The notes beneath the pieces were generated by a model that searched no databases, was not told the DNA's origin, and was given only the letters and a program-made list of their open reading frames with translations. From positions 893,501 to 957,500 of the forward strand of contig JAJTWR010000299.1 in the NCBI GenBank assembly GCA_021613335.1: a stretch of DNA of 64,000 nucleotides. The letters are read 5' to 3'. Below are positions 10,495 through 29,900 of the stretch, one piece after another. The stretch's first letter is position 1, and each line of letters starts with the position of its first letter. The position numbers and the translations under genes are program-made. The stretch is from Whitmania pigra (taxonomy: Eukaryota > Annelida > Clitellata > Hirudinida > Haemopidae).

Positions 10495-13400
10495 ATGTTT
10501 GCGAGACCTTCCTTAAACGATAAATCCAAACTCTTGGATTTTGCGAAAGCAGCAAGAGAAGAAAGAGCTCTGGATAGAAAAAGAGAAAATGCTGCCATTA
10601 AAATTCAGGTAGCTACGCAGTTGCAGTTGCACTAATTTTTAAAAATAAAAAAATTTGAGTAATATTTGAAGGCTTTAGTCAGAAAATATTTAGCAAGATG
10701 CAAGGTTAACAGACTTGTAAGGTGAGCATAAGATGCAAGACTTCATTTTCTCTGAGAAAATACATTTTAAGATTTTGTTACAGAAGAGAAATTGATGAGA
10801 TGTTGCAGATCTCAGATGATATAGATATGGAATACAAACCTGCTTTCAAACCAGGTTTGTTTGGCTGAATTCAACTGTTATGTTTGTTACTAAGTGATTA
10901 ATTTTACAGCTTTAGAAGTATTTCATGCCATACAGAAGTTTTTCTTGGGATTTGATTCCACAGCAGACTGTCAAGTATTATTATTAAAATGATTAATGTT
11001 ATGGGGATTGGATCATTATTAATGAAATTTCTGTTTTCAGAGGTTTGAATTCTTGCTCAGATACATTCTTCATAGTCTCAATTCAGAAACAATGAATAAA
11101 GTAACTTTCAGATAGTTGAATAGTGTATTGAATAGTGCTTTGTATTAAAGTTCATTTATATTTTACTTATCAGAATGTCTATGTGTCAGTCATGTTGTCA
11201 AAAGATCATGTCTCTGCTTGGATTTCACAACTAAAGGAGCTTCTGCTAAAGAGCTCCGAGTATCTCCAAATTCTGAGTGTTATTATTCAAGACTTCCCTC
11301 GTTTTGCAAACTTGATTTTAACATTGAAGAAATTTATTTGTTTGAACAGCCCGACAGGCATGCAGATTCAAAGATGATTATCACCATTCTTCACTTCCAA
11401 GTCACCTTCACAAATGCTAACACATGGAAGTGTCTCACCAACTCCAAGAATGGTTGGCATGTATTACGTGTTTTATGCGTTTACTTGTTTTACAACCTCA
11501 TCAGAAATCAAATTTTTCAATACACTAGGTGATGAAGTTTGATTGCACTTATTTTCATGAACAGGGGATCTTCTAAAGCCTGGTGTTGAACAACTCTGTA
11601 AGAACTGCATGGGTCATCTAACTACCCACGGTCTTTATTCCTCGTTAAGAGTAGGAACAAATTACACTTTTAATTTATTCAATTTATTATATAATAACTA
11701 ATAATAAGTTAATTAGTATACTTAAGTGATATATAATACTAAATATATAATAATAAACTGATAATAAGTTAAATAATCATAAACAACTTTTATAATCATT
11801 AACAACTTTAACCTGAAATTTTTACTGTAGTCTGTCCTAATCAAAGGCCTGTGCAAATCAAAGCCAACTCTAAAGACTACAATGTTGGCTGCCATATTCA
11901 CCATATCCATCAGGTTTTGCTCAATAAGCTCTTTTTTAGTCTAAATGTTCTTATGTTAGAAGTGTTAAACATTAACATCATCAATCATATATGTTTCTTA
12001 TTCAACAAATTTAATGCTATTTAATTGCTCAATAAATTTCATTTGAACTAAAGTGTTCTTAATTGTTAAACAATGATCCTTCAAATATCAAAGGCCTCTT
12101 GTTGCGTCCGACTTCTCTGAGACGTTGTTTACTTCATTCCTCCTGGAGATTCTCTCCGTTCCTGCTGTCATTCACCACATCAGCGTTCTCTCCATCGAGG
12201 TTAATGCATTCAGCATTAAACGGTGGAAAATGATTATTTTTAACGCAACAGCACAAAATAATTAAATCGACATGTTTTACTTTTATTTGCATTTTCAAAT
12301 ATCCCTTATTTTATTCCTTATATAACTTTAAAGCTTCTGTTTATTTTTATACTATGCAATATTTATTTACTTGAAAGTGCCTTTACATAAAAGATACTTT
12401 TAAATGCATTTAATTTAAACTCGTTAATTAAACACTAAAACGGAGCGAGATTGTTCTTTATTCTTGTGTAGAGTCTCGTTCTCCTGATGACGCATAGGAT
12501 ATTCTCGAGGAGTTTGGATCTTTTGATGAATGAGCAAAGCACAAAAATCATTTTCAACGTCCTTGAAGGAAATTATGCCCTTTGTTTGTTAGGTGAAGTC
12601 AATTCTATCGTCTTATATTTCCTCAAGTTTTAAAATTATAATCAATTAAATGATCTCAAGCTAAATTACTTTTAATAATCAAGTCAAGTCTCTTTCAGCA
12701 AATCTAATTCAGTTGGGGAATGCAGAAAAAGAGGTAATGCAGCTAAATGTTATTTGTTGTATGTCAATATTTAATTTATTTCAACATTTCTTTTAGGGCC
12801 TTGTAGAATCAACAAGAAATTTTATGGTACTTTTAATGATTTTTTTTGTTTTTTTTGCTGACATTTTCACTTCTAATTGCCGATAAACTTTGAACAAGAA
12901 CGTGGCAACCAAGCTTTTAGAGCAGTGCAAACAGTACGTGAAAAACAAAAAGTCCAACCTCACACATTGGCATCCCGTCTTGGGATGGTTTGCCCAGAAA
13001 ACTGATACGAGGTCATTTCATACGAATGATATGCTTGCTTAAATCATTAATTAATTCACTTATTTCTGAAGTTTAGTTGTTTAGTTTCTATTTCAATTCA
13101 GTCTCAACGATGCAATGCCTCTGGTTGTACAGCAGTTGTCTGAACTGTGGAACATAAAAATGATCAACCTTTTGTTTGAGCCTCTTTTTTCGTTCGCATC
13201 TTCTGTCGAGCCCGTTTCTCTCAACTCGAATCACAAGGAATCTCACTGCCAAACGTCTAAAAGTATTTTCCACTGATGTTGTGAAAAAGTGACTCTTTAT
13301 AGTAACTTAAAATAAGTAGCTTTTAACATTCAACAATTACAACCACTTGTTCATATTTTATTACATTATCATCACCATATTCTATTACATCATTATGAGA

Positions 13401-16400
13401 GCTTAAATCGTGATAAACCTTAACATTTCAACATAAGTTAATTTTTTTCTGAAATTCCAGCGAGTTTCCTGAAAAAAGCCCTTGACAGGTTCTCGTACCA
13501 GGGTTCGAGTGGCAAAACAAAGGTGGATGCGAGCATCGTCTTCGACACCTGCTGTGCCTGCAAGGTCTACATGACTGCTTTGCAGAGCCTCTCTCAACTC
13601 AAGATGGGAATCATGGCTGGTTGGTGTTTTTATTTATTTATTGATTTATCCAACAAAATGATATCAGGAGAGTATTTATACATATCAACTTGTAACGGCA
13701 CTTTCATACGATGTTTTTGAAATCAATGTTAGTGAATTGTACCTCTTAAACAAACGATTACTTTTAGGAATCAGTTTTTATATTTTACAATCACTTGCAT
13801 TGTCAGTTAAGTTATCAAGCATCATTAACTGTTATTAATGTTGTTAATGCATCTGATATAGATGCTTAAAATAAAAAAAACAAATGTTTGCATTGTTGAT
13901 GAATAATGACAAGTTCTGTGTTCTTGTAGGTCTTTGCTTCCAAGACATATTGCTGCCTCGCCTCTGGATGCTGATGACACACCTCGGACCTCAGTGCGGC
14001 TTGAAGATGTTCCTCGACACGATGTCGACTCACGACATCGAACATCCGCTTTTTAGCCTCCTTCAGCTAAGCTGCGACACCGCCAAACATGTCATAACGT
14101 TAGATCAAATTATTCAGTTTTTAAAGAAAATGGATTATATTTGGTTTTAGGAGGTGGTTAGTCTTTTTGTAGACTTCACCAAAATGTGGAATGGATTGAT
14201 GATGAAACAGTGCATGATGTTGAGACGCGGTTGCTCATTTTTTAGAATTCTTGACGACGTGGAAATGTATGAACAGGAGCATCCTTTCCCTCTCCAGATG
14301 TTGGTTTCCATCAGCGCCTTCCTCAAAGAGTTTGTATACCGGACCATTTGGAATGGCTACATTGGTTAAGTTTTCTCGATACTTGTTTTTTGCTAAATGA
14401 GGATTTAGAACATTATTATTACTAGTAATCAGAGGAATTAGAATGTATTGATAAATTCATGTGCAATATAAATTAATTTGTTCATTTTCTATGAAAAACC
14501 ATTTTTATATTGGCAATGATAAATACATCCTTTTTGTTAATGACAGTGATAATAAATTAAGGCAGATTATAAAATTACTTTTTATTACAACCTGAGTATG
14601 TTGTCCTTTCCATCAGATGTAGCGACTGCCTCGACCAACCAAGTCTTCCTTTCCACGAGTTCCCTCCTGCAGATCCTCCATTCGAGGGATTGTCGGAGGT
14701 CTTTCACTCCAGGTGGCCACTGGCTCATCAAGTATGCATCCACCTTTTAAATTAATTTTTGTTTTACTTATTCGAAAGCTGATTGTTTAATCGTACATAT
14801 AGTTACAGTTATAGTTATAGTAACTGTACTTGTTATTGTTTGGTTATTTGTCGCATGGCCAATGTTTTTTTATCCTACCGTCTTGTAATTATCACAAAAA
14901 TGTTTTAATGTGATTAATGACCACAAAAATGTTTTAGTGTGATTAATTGTCACAAAAATGGTTTAGTGTGATTAATTGTCACAAAAATGTTTTGATGTGA
15001 TTAATTACCACAAAAATGTTTTAATGTGATTAATTATCACTACAATGTTTTAATGCGACTAATTATCCCAATCATATCCAGGGAAATAAAGTCCAACAAC
15101 TTCATGTCTGATCTTGCCCACAACAAACCCATTCCTAACTTTCTGTTGCAGAAGATGTCGCACATAATTCCCCACAAGGAGGTAGTTGACTATGTTGATG
15201 AAATTTAGAATTAATTTGTTACTTCGATTCGATGACCTCAACTGAATATCTTCATCCATTCAGAGGATATCCCTCTTCCGGAAGTACGTGGCCAAGGACA
15301 AGGAATCCCTGGGCATCTCCAGCTCGGCACATTCCTCCTTGCGGTCCACCATCATCACTGTCCATCGCAGCAGACTCATCGAGGTTTAAACAGATTTTAT
15401 TTATGATTTATTTGTATCATGACATGCATTGTTATTCATTAATGCAATTAGTCATGCAATAATTTTTTATTTGCAACTTAAATCCCTGTTTGATAAGAAT
15501 TTATGTGAGACCAATTCTGCTGAATATCAGAAGTTGACATGTAATGTTTGAAATACTTTAGGATGGCTACAGGCAGTTGATTACCTTATCACCTCCCTCT
15601 CTTAAAGGCATCATCCGTGTTAAATTCATAAATGAGCAGGTGAATTTTTTATTATTTCAAGTTGTATGATAAAAATAATGAATTATTAATTACATATTTC
15701 TTTATTATAGTTTTTTAATTGTTTAATACAGTGTTATTATACTACTAATCTCAGGGTTTAGACGAGGCTGGCATTGACCAAGACGGTGTTTTTAAGGAAT
15801 TCCTCGAAGAAACAATAAAAAAAGTCTTTGATCCTTCCCTCAATCTGTTCAAAGTAAAAACACTTAACTTGACAATTGAGAGTTTTTCTATTTTCAAATT
15901 TTTATCTTTTATTTACAGTTTTAGTTTTAGGTTATGCACTTTTTATTAACTGTGTTATTCATTTGCCTCACAGGCAGTGTGTTCTTAAAAAAATTGATTT
16001 TAAGATTTTATTACGTTTGAATTGAATTTTATGAGCATAATAAATCACAAATGAACCTTATTATAATGTCACCATTTAGAACGATGTAATAAATTGATTG
16101 ATGAATTTAGGCCACAGGTGAACAGAAGCTGTATCCGTCACCAACTTCTCATCTGCAAGACAACCACCTCGCCCTGTTTGAATTTGTTGGTCGAATCCTT
16201 GGAAAAGCAGTTTACGAGGTTTGTAATGATAAGCAGACGTTTGTTTCCATTTCAACAGCATTAAACATGCCATAATTTCAGATGAATGCCTTGTTCTGTT
16301 TTGGAATTCAGAACATGATTTGACTTTTTCCATTGTTTTCAACATTTTTACGAAAAATTTGATGATTGTTATTTATTCATTTATTGGATTAAAATCCATT

Positions 16401-17865
16401 GCTAAGATGATTAGGATGATTGTTGATGCCTTGTTGATAAAGCGATTGAAATGGTTTGCAGGGGATCGTGGTTGATGTGCCGTTCGCTTCATTCTTCCTC
16501 TCTCAACTCCTCGGTCACACTCATTCAATCACTTACAGCTCGATCGACGAGTTGCCATCTCTGGATCCAGAACTTTACAAGAGCTTGACTTACATTAAAG
16601 TTGGTTTTATTTATTGTGCAGAGTTTAATTCATTTATTCAATTACATTTAAGTAATCAATCCAAACATTTTAGCATTACAAAGGTGACGTGACGGACCTC
16701 GACTTGACATTCTCTTATGACGAAGATGTCATGGGAAAAGTTGTCACGCACGAGCTTGTTCCTGGTGGTAAAGTCACTTCTGTGACAAACGAGAACAAGT
16801 CAGTTTCTCTGTTTTAACCTGACAAGCCCTTTTAACTCCATGAAGCCAATTTTTTTGTAAATTCCAGAATAAGTTATCTTCACTTGATGGCCCACTTCAA
16901 GATGAGGGTGATAATCAAAGACCAATCGAATGCCTTCATCCGAGGCTTCAAAAGCATCATCAGCAGTGAATGGCTGGACATGTTCTCGGGACCAGAACTA
17001 CAAAAACTCATCTCTGGGGATACGAATGACATCGACCTTGATGATTTGAGGTTTCAACCTTTTAAAAAAATCAAGAAGCTATTTAATTATACAATATTTA
17101 TTAAAAGTTTTATTGCTTCCAATTCAAAGGAAACACACCCATTACTATGGAGGATTTCATAACAACCACCGAGTGATAGATTGGTTGTGGGACATTCTCA
17201 AGAAAGATTTCACTTCTGATGAGAGACGTCTTTTCCTCAAAGTTTGATATTTTTCTCTGTTAATGTTCCCATGAAATTATTTGAATGGTGAATGTTGTTT
17301 GTTAATACATATTCATCAATTACACTGAATTACAACTGATTTGAATTTGAATGATGTTTATTTTATGTAAGCATAATCTTTGGTTAATCTTACAGAATAA
17401 ATAAGTTAAAAATAACTGATTTGGATTTAAAGTTCGTCACAAGTTGCTCCAAGGGTCCTCTGCTTGGGTTTGCCCACTTGGAACCTCCATTTTCCATTCG
17501 ATGTGTTGAAGTCAGCGAGGATCAGGTGAGTTGTTGGCGCTATCAAGTTTATGTTGAGAATATTTATTAAAATATATTATAAATGCTTAAGACATGTACT
17601 TGCACAGAAAATTGCATAAAATTTATATTTCTAATTTAAAAATAGAAGAAATACTGACTTTACTTGTGCACAGGACAGTGGTGATACAGTGGGAAGTGTC
17701 CTGAAAGGTTTCTTCAACATCAGAAAGAAAGATCCAGTGGGTAGGTTGCCGACTTCGTCGACGTGTTTTAACCTTCTGAAACTGCCAAACTACCAGAAGA
17801 AGAGCACCCTCAAGGAAAAGCTGAGATATTCGATAACAAGCAACACGGGTTTTGAATTGTCTTGA
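10495..17865 (+). CDS. UBE3B: UBE3B-type HECT E3 ubiquitin ligase
   Basis: Thirty exons join in phase to 1070 aa, against 1068 in human UBE3B. They are 10495-10608, 10672-10721, 10784-10854, 10910-10974, 11041-11100, 11174-11278, 11350-11452, 11565-11650, 11831-11913, 12094-12199, 12472-12592, 12699-12733, 12797-12826, 12899-13011, 13102-13262, 13461-13619, 13930-14098, 14246-14364, 14617-14731, 15082-15181, 15264-15383, 15562-15639, 15755-15853, 16111-16218, 16462-16599, 16674-16798, 16868-17050, 17130-17241, 17433-17525 and 17674-17865. An N-terminal IQ-like motif ([15 protein letters not shown]) precedes helical repeats. The HECT domain starts near [20 protein letters not shown] and includes [17 protein letters not shown]. 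The catalytic Cys lies in [13 protein letters not shown], with [14 protein letters not shown] and a FELS C-terminus. The enzyme accepts ubiquitin on that Cys before transfer; UBE3B is calmodulin-linked and mitochondria-associated in mammals. A 29-bp minisatellite sits in the intron before 15082. Confidence 0.97.
14893..15066. repeat. 29-bp tandem repeat (about 6 units) in a UBE3B intron
   Basis: Six head-to-tail units of 29 bp begin at 14893, 14922, 14951, 14980, 15009 and 15038. Each starts cacaaaaatgttttaatgtg or a close variant, and the last unit is the most diverged. There are no spacers. The array ends just before the acceptor of the exon at 15082. Confidence 0.9.
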
Positions 17866-19018
17866 AGTTTATTTTAAATTTCATACTTGATTATTGGTTG
17901 TTTCTTAACTATTACATGTTTCATCCTTTTATCATTATTTTTAACTTAAATTACAACTTTGTCTCTAGTATCGACGTATATAATAAATATGAAATGTGCT
18001 TTTCCAAACTTTGAAGATGTGAATGCTGTTTATTTTTACATTAAAATACTATTTATTCAAAATGATGCTACCTTTCAAAGCTTTTGTAGAAAACTATAGT
18101 CGTTTGTAAATGTGTTAATTTTTTACTGCACATTGCGGTTCTTTTACTGATGAATACAATGAATACTTGTGCTCAGATCAAGTGGGAAGATGTGTGCACT
18201 TGTCACGAAATTGATTTATGAAATTATGGCTGGAATTGCAGACTAAAGTGACTGCTTGCTATAGATCATGAATAATAGATGCTTTAAATACGGTTACTTG
18301 GCGGGAAGAGTTAGTTATTAAAGGATTATATCTAGCATCCGCATTACGCCTGGATTACTTCATCCGTTGCTTCCTTTTTATCTTTGAACAAATTAACATC
18401 TGTGTATTCACTTGGTCCGACACAACACCACTTAAGTGTCTGTTGTTTTCCTATTTACATGGGTGTTGATTAAATGCGAGAAAATGCTTACCGCCTCATA
18501 CAAGCTTTCGCCTCTAAATTCAGACAAAAGTTCTGTTCTCATACCATACCAATTGATCTCATTATTGTAATCAAAAGCGCGACCATCCCTAGTCCCACGC
18601 AAATGATTCTAAAACTGTCGATTGAGTGCCGAATTGAAAGGCACAAATCAGCTTCTTTCAAAAATCGTTACTGAAGAACCTGTTCACACACGCTCACCTG
18701 GAATTATGTTACTCATCCATCAGAAACTAAAATCGCTCCGGCCCTATTTCACCTGAGTATTGGGAGATTTTATTCGCTACAGGAACGTCATAAAGAGTGT
18801 TAAACCAACGGGACGAACGCGTGAAAACTCGTCAAAAAAAACAATCGAGTTGCCTTTTATCATTCAGTTGTTTACCAAAAATCATTTAAGGCCATTTGTT
18901 CTGCATATCATCAACCAGCTGCTATCGGTTTACTGTTCAAAAATCACCAAATAGAAAGTAATCAATGTCAACGCACAAAACTGAAATCACAGATGTGTCG
19001 TACTGACGACATTAGCAG
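17866..19018. other. Convergent intergenic region, UBE3B / MADF-BESS gene
   Basis: This contains the 3' flank of UBE3B, with an AATAAA at 17992-17997 about 130 nt after the stop, and the 3' flank of the MADF-BESS gene from the other strand. Two short frames near 18474-18674 and 18760-18954 look random. Confidence 0.6.
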
Positions 19019-19913
19019 TCAAGTGTTTGCACGAGTTAGAGAACTCAGGGCCTCTTCGCCAAATTCAATTTCCAGCAACATCTGCTGGATGCGAACTTTA
19101 GCCACGGCTCGCTGCTTTGGGGTAAACCTGTGCAGGGTTCCGAAGACCGATCTAACGAAACACTCCAATTCTTCGTCCGATCTTGCCACTTCGTTTACCG
19201 CATGGGAATTCAGGTGAATTCTGTGATCCCTATCATCCCCTTCTGACTTGCAGCTAGAAATGAAATATTCAGATTTGCAAACAATGGGCAGACTGTTTCC
19301 AGCGAAGGCAGAATACTGAACACCACTTGATCCAAACGAATCGTCTTCGTTGTCGCTGCCTACTGAGAACGAGGTTCCCATGTGTTCTTGACCAAAGCCT
19401 TCATCACATTCGGCGGTGCAGTTCGCCTCATCCATGGCCACTTCGGTTTTGATACTGAGCAATAAATGTTGGTCCAGTAGGCTGATGCAAAGATGAGATT
19501 CAAAATTCACAACAACCTGCGATGCTTAACGAAGGCATCCAGAAAATTCAGATTATCCATCAAAGGATTCTTTTCCTTTTTGGTATAAGATACTCCAGCA
19601 GGAGTTCCCTGATCCCTTTTAAAACGAACGTAAGAATCCCGAATCAGACGCCATCGTCGTTGACAGTGATTTCCTGATGTAACAAACGCCTTCAAAGTTA
19701 TAAACAATTTGAGCCAATTTTCCTCAACGTCAATCAAGAATCGAAGTCATTTTACTTACCTTCGCTACCCAGTTCTTCGGCTATTTTTCCCCAAGCATTT
19801 TGTTTAGCGGCATAATTTCGAAATTCTCTCATTCTATAATTATACAGGTATGGAAACTCTTGCACTTTGTTTATCAACAACTCGTCAAACTCCCGCCATG
19901 CTTTAGCGCACAT
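19019..19913 (-). CDS. MADF-BESS domain DNA-binding protein (Adf-1-like)
   Basis: Three exons join in phase: 19760-19913, 19517-19673 and 19019-19454, giving 248 aa. The N-terminus is a MADF domain: FDELLINKVQEFPYLYNY, AWGKIAEELGSE, then NHCQRRWRLIRDSYVRFKR across the first intron. It is a Myb/SANT-like three-helix fold used for sequence-specific DNA binding. An acidic, Ser-rich linker follows. The C-terminus carries a BESS motif (ELECFVRSVFGTLHRFTPKQ, then KVRIQQMLLEIEFG) used for protein interaction. The pair is the hallmark of Adf-1/Stonewall/Dorsal-interacting-protein-like transcription regulators, a family expanded in arthropods. The start ATG at 19913 lies just before the MADF domain; the frame is open a little further upstream, so a longer N-terminus is possible. 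Which promoter it controls cannot be read from the sequence. Confidence 0.88.
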
Positions 19914-21248
19914 TCTGCCACGTATCCTTTTCAGAGACGAAATTGTCTTGCAACGATGAGCATTACAGTCGAGTCTAACTAGAAAGTCATGTTATTGCGC
20001 CGCTTAGCTCCGTGCGTTGCGCGCAAACGTACCGTACGCGAACGAACCATTCTCGTTGGCATGCTGGCACCCCTCGTTTTGAATAATGAACTCGTCTTAT
20101 TTATAGAACGTCTGACGTAAATAGTAGAGCTGCTTGGACCGCGGCGCCTAGCAAACAACGGACATTTTTCTGCTCCTACGTTTTGGTAGAAGAAAATTTG
20201 AGGAGACTGATACGTCTTCTAATACTTATATTTTTGAGAGCTAATTAAAACAAACAATTGGTAAAAATCTACTTGTCATTCTACCAGGTCTGATGTTGGC
20301 CCATGCGCCGTAATATTTCTTTCGTTTTATTAGCTAATTAGGTTTTGTTGTATTTGGCATCATTGAGACTCTGAATTAGGTATGATGGAATTGATGACAT
20401 TTATCATTTCACAAATGTGGAAGCTGACGTCTGGTTAGTAATGGCCCCATACTCGACCGGGATAACCTAGCACGATTAGTAGGTGGACAAATTTTTGCAG
20501 AATCGCGCGACTAAAATGATCGCAGATTTCTAAAACTTCCTTTATTTGCGCGCTAGAATCCGGTCTTTTAGCTCTGCTTGGTTGTGTAATTGACTTGTGT
20601 ATCGCCTCGACTCCTGAAAAGTTATATCACGCCAAGGTTAAATTATGCATTTTCCTTGATACCACCATCTTCTTTTCGGATGAGTGGACTTGTTCGTTTA
20701 GGAAATTTCGATCCACTGATGTGACCCTCCCAAAAAACCTTAGTTTGCAAATGCTTGTTGCAGCGTAACCCGACATTGACTAGTCTAGGTTAAGAGCTGG
20801 TTTTGGAGGCCGATCCGTACACCCCCTCAGAGTAATGGAACGACCTTATACGCACAGCTGCATAAATTATGAAAATGACATCAGCGTAGCATTTGGAGAT
20901 CAGCGTCGTTAGGTGCGAAGTTCGTCTTAATGGCGCCATCTGTGAGTCATGTGATATTGTTCTGGTCGCGGTTGGGTGGTTGGTTTGATGGGTGGGTGGT
21001 TAGTTTGATGGATGGATGAATGTTTTGATGGGTGGGCGGGTGGATGATTAGTTGGTTTTATAGATGAATGGCTGAATGCTTATTCTTCGCAATCATCATC
21101 TCAACGTGTTAAGACTGGTATTAAAAAACACTCCATAATCCCTTTCCGTTGAAACCAGGTCAGCTTCCAATTAATGAATCCAAATGTTGTTCCAAGGGTC
21201 CAAATGTTTGCAAATTGATTGTTGTGAACTTGTGTTTGTACCTGTAGA
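19914..21248. promoter_or_regulatory. Divergent 5' region between MADF-BESS and ZC3H4-like genes
   Basis: Both flanking genes start away from this segment. A CpG-rich patch lies around 19990-20060, unusual against the AT-rich surroundings, and may mark a promoter of the MADF-BESS gene. An imperfect G/T-rich minisatellite built on ggttgg- and gatgggtggg-like units lies at about 20968-21060. No core promoter motif was identified. Confidence 0.45.
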
Positions 21249-26284
<5,036 letters not shown>

Positions 26285-26955
26285 AGTTCGAGCTCTTCTC
26301 TTGAATGTGATTGTACATAAGATTGTTTTCTAAGCATTTTTCTACTTGTTCTAAAGAAACAATGAGTTTAGAGTTTTTTTAACTTTGTGTTTGAAGGATT
26401 TGAGTTTATTTCTATTAACTTTCTGAACCACATTGCCAGATGGCTCCAAAACCCAAAATTTCCATACTCTTGAAGTCTTACAAATTAACAAAATCTAGAA
26501 AGACTCAAATTATTCCTTTAGGCTTTCTCTAAAACTTGATATTTGAGCATGCTATCTTCTGAAGTAAAAGTGCTCCAGTATAATAACGAGGCTTGCAACA
26601 AAAATAAATTTGGATTTTTGAAAACAAGTAGCAATTTAAGAATTCATAATTTTTAATAAAATTTAGCTCTGGTAACCAAAATTTCTTAAATAGAATTTTG
26701 TGCCTTCAATGCTTTTCTTATAATTTGAAACTTCTTTGAATGAATTAATGGTGAAGTAGCAGTAAAGGGAAAGTCATGCAAGATTTGCCAAATTTAAAAC
26801 TACCTTCATATGATCACAAGTGTATTACATTAGTAATAATGAAACAAATATAAATATTGGCAATGCAAAGTAATGTCTTTAGCAATAATGTTGTATTAAC
26901 AAATCCGTAAAAATAACAATGCACAACAACATTCAGTACGAAACTGTCAGTGACT
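26285..26955. other. Convergent 3' region, ZC3H4-like / RPRD2
   Basis: The 3' UTRs of two tail-to-tail genes share about 670 bp. The sequence is AT-rich and shows no coding similarity. Confidence 0.65.
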
Positions 26956-29900
26956 TCACCTGGGGAAGTAGCCCCTGCCAACAAATCTTGGTTTGGGAAA
27001 TCGTTGTCTAGGAAATTCATGAAAACCTGGGGGGCGAGGAGGTGCAAACCTAACATTTCTATTAAAATGATTCCTGTTGAAATCAGGCCTAAAATTGAAA
27101 TTAGGCCTCGGAGCTAGGTAATTATTTTCATTAAATGGCATGTGGTCATCGTAAGCAACGTGCTCTCTGAAATCTTCGCAAACTTCAGGATTGAAATTTG
27201 GTTGGTTAAGATCTTCAGGGTAGTAGTTGTCATGGCTTTCGTAATTATCGTAACAATCAAAATCTTGGTCTTGCGGCCCAGGGAGCATCATGGAATCATT
27301 GGGGATGTCCGACATAGAACGGTCCACGACATCCATCTCTCCATCGTCCGGACCTCCAAAGTTTCCACCCACGTGAGTATAGATCTCAAGGAAACACTTT
27401 GGAGCAACCAGAGGCCCAACAGGAGGAACTACAGTAGGTGGTGAGAAATTCCTGTCCTGCATGGAGTCATTTTCATTTTCGTTAGCAAACGATGGATCAT
27501 ACGGCTCTTCCGAGTAATATTGATTTTGAGAATCTATTAGAGGCTCTCTTGAAACCTCATGTTGCACAAAATCTGACTCTGCAGTGGTGTAATGGCTGCA
27601 ATCATTATCTTGAATCTGCTTACTGGAAGACAGAGATGGAGATGGATTCGAAACCTGAACGTCTTTCTCAATCGGAGCTGGTTGTTTTGTGGATTTCACA
27701 ATGCTTTTGAGAATCTCAAAAACGTCAGGTTTTATATCAGAAACCGTGGACAATATATTCTTTTCGAGAGCAACACTGGGGCTGGTTTGGTTTAAATTTT
27801 TAACAGAAAATCCATCAGAATCACATGCATTATCCACTTCAACTGCAGCTACTTTTTCAACCTGTGAAAGATGATTGAGCCCATTAAACTGAATTTTTTC
27901 GTTTGAACTTTGAAAATCATCCAATACAGGTGTCGAAGAAGCAGAGGTCATAGATGTAACCGATGTTGGTTTGGCGTTATTTGCCAGTAAATCAAACAGA
28001 GACTTTTGGCTGCCATCAGAAGTTTTTTCTGCCTTTCTGCTTTGAGCCAAAAGTTTGTCCAAAAGGGAAAATGGATCCATAGACTTCTCTGAATTGCTGT
28101 TCTGTGCTGTCTGGCCAGAATTGCGGACACCTTCAGGAACCATGGTGTTCACCTGTTTCCCAGAATCAAAAGGACGACTTGTAGCTTCTTGAGTTCCAGA
28201 AAATCGGATTTGCTGACTGGCATAAGAGTTTGCAGAATTGATGAAATGTCCCTCATTTGCTGTTTTCCAAGAGTTGCTGGTCACAAAAGAGTTGCCAACT
28301 GCATTAAGGCTTTGTTGAGATATTATTTCTGAAGTTGCTATGGCATTTATAAACGACATCTCAGACTTTTGAGTGCCAACAGATGTGTCATCTATTGACG
28401 TTGGCTGAGATTTAATAAATTGTGAGTTCGAAGAATCATGCAAAGTTAAAGGTCCTGCCGAGGCCTCATTTGAGGATTGAAATTGAGAATGTTGAGTTGC
28501 AGCCAGAGGCGATCGGTATTGATTGTAGAACCCGGGGTTGGTGAAGGGTCGATGCTGGAAAGAGGATTGAAATCGCGGGGAGCCATTTGGTGGCGGTTTC
28601 GAAATATCCAAAATGTTTGAATTTCTAAAGGGAGGCGGATGATTAATAAAACTGTTGGCAGCACCAAACAAAGAGTTGATGCCGTGACTTCCAGGACTCA
28701 GCGGTACTTGACCAGACGTCACAAATGACTGATGAAGTGTGGCAGATGTAACTAAAAACAATAATTATTTAAAGATAACAAGTGATAATGATGCCCATAT
28801 GGTTTTAAAATTAGACAAATTAAGATTTCTTATCTACAACTCCATATTGTACCTGAGTTAGAAATTCCCATGGTCACCTCTTCATCTGACAAATCCATGT
28901 CAACCATTTCCATGTTATCTCTGTTGCAATCACCGTTTAAACTGTCAACGGGAGAGGGAGCATCCGTAGGGGGCGATGGCACCGGGCTGGCTGGAGACGG
29001 AAGAATCTTTTTTTGTTCCTCGAGTTTCTTTTGCAAATTTTTAATCCTATTGCCAAAGTTGCGATAAGCCTGAGGAATCAAAAATAATGATTCTTCAAAA
29101 AAAACTCTAACAATCTATAATAATATATAATATAATAAGAATAAAATAGGATACATTTGTGACGATTTTGGCTTCTCCATATTGCGTCTCATAAAAAAGT
29201 AGAGCACATTCGAGTTTGTCAATAACGGAAACTCTTTCCACAATCATTTTTTCTGCTTGACTAACAAATTCAGTCAGATTTGCAAGAGAATCTTTGATTT
29301 GTTGGCTGTATTGCTTGCCTTGGTTACGATCTTCAAAGATAAATTTATTCGTTAGGAAAGCACAGACTCATTCTTGTCTGATTAATCCTAAATAGTAGAA
29401 TTAAAACAAACAATAACTTTTGCTAACCTTTAAATAGTCTTGCAATTTGTTTACTATTGAGCTCCACATTAACAGATGTGAGTGATCTCTTTTTATCATT
29501 CAAAGCAGTTTCCTTATTAACAAACTCCTTCAAGGTTTCTCTCAAGGTAGCAGGCTGAAGCAGAAATAATTAAACAAATTATGATTAATTAAATAAATTA
29601 GTGACTATCTTAAATCCCCTTACATTGAATTCAGACAAAAGTTTGGAACTGGAAGGTTGAACCTTGACACCAGCTGCAACAAAATATATTTTAATGATTT
29701 TATTTGTCATAAATATTATAAATGCATTATGGGAAAAATAAAAGATCTGAAAGATTAATCTTTAATCTAATAATCTTACATCTTTGAGACTAATTATTTG
29801 CAAGTTATTTCTCAAAAATTTTCAGAGTAATGACTTGATAAGAATTAATCATTATTGCTTTCCTCAAATTGAGAGAAGTGCCAATGATAAATTTAAAAAA

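Noticed and set aside
13502..13512. GGTTCGA-type sequence resembling a tRNA B box
   Set aside because: It lies inside a UBE3B exon, and no A box or cloverleaf could be formed around it. No tRNA or rRNA gene was found elsewhere.
14893..15066. Regularly repeated 29-bp units as a possible CRISPR array
   Set aside because: Units are directly adjacent with no spacers, lie in an animal intron, and no cas-like gene is present.
29070..29154. RPRD2 intron starting GTATCCTAT as a second U12 intron
   Set aside because: The donor resembles the U12 consensus, but no TTCCTTRAC branch sequence lies near the acceptor; treated as an ordinary intron.
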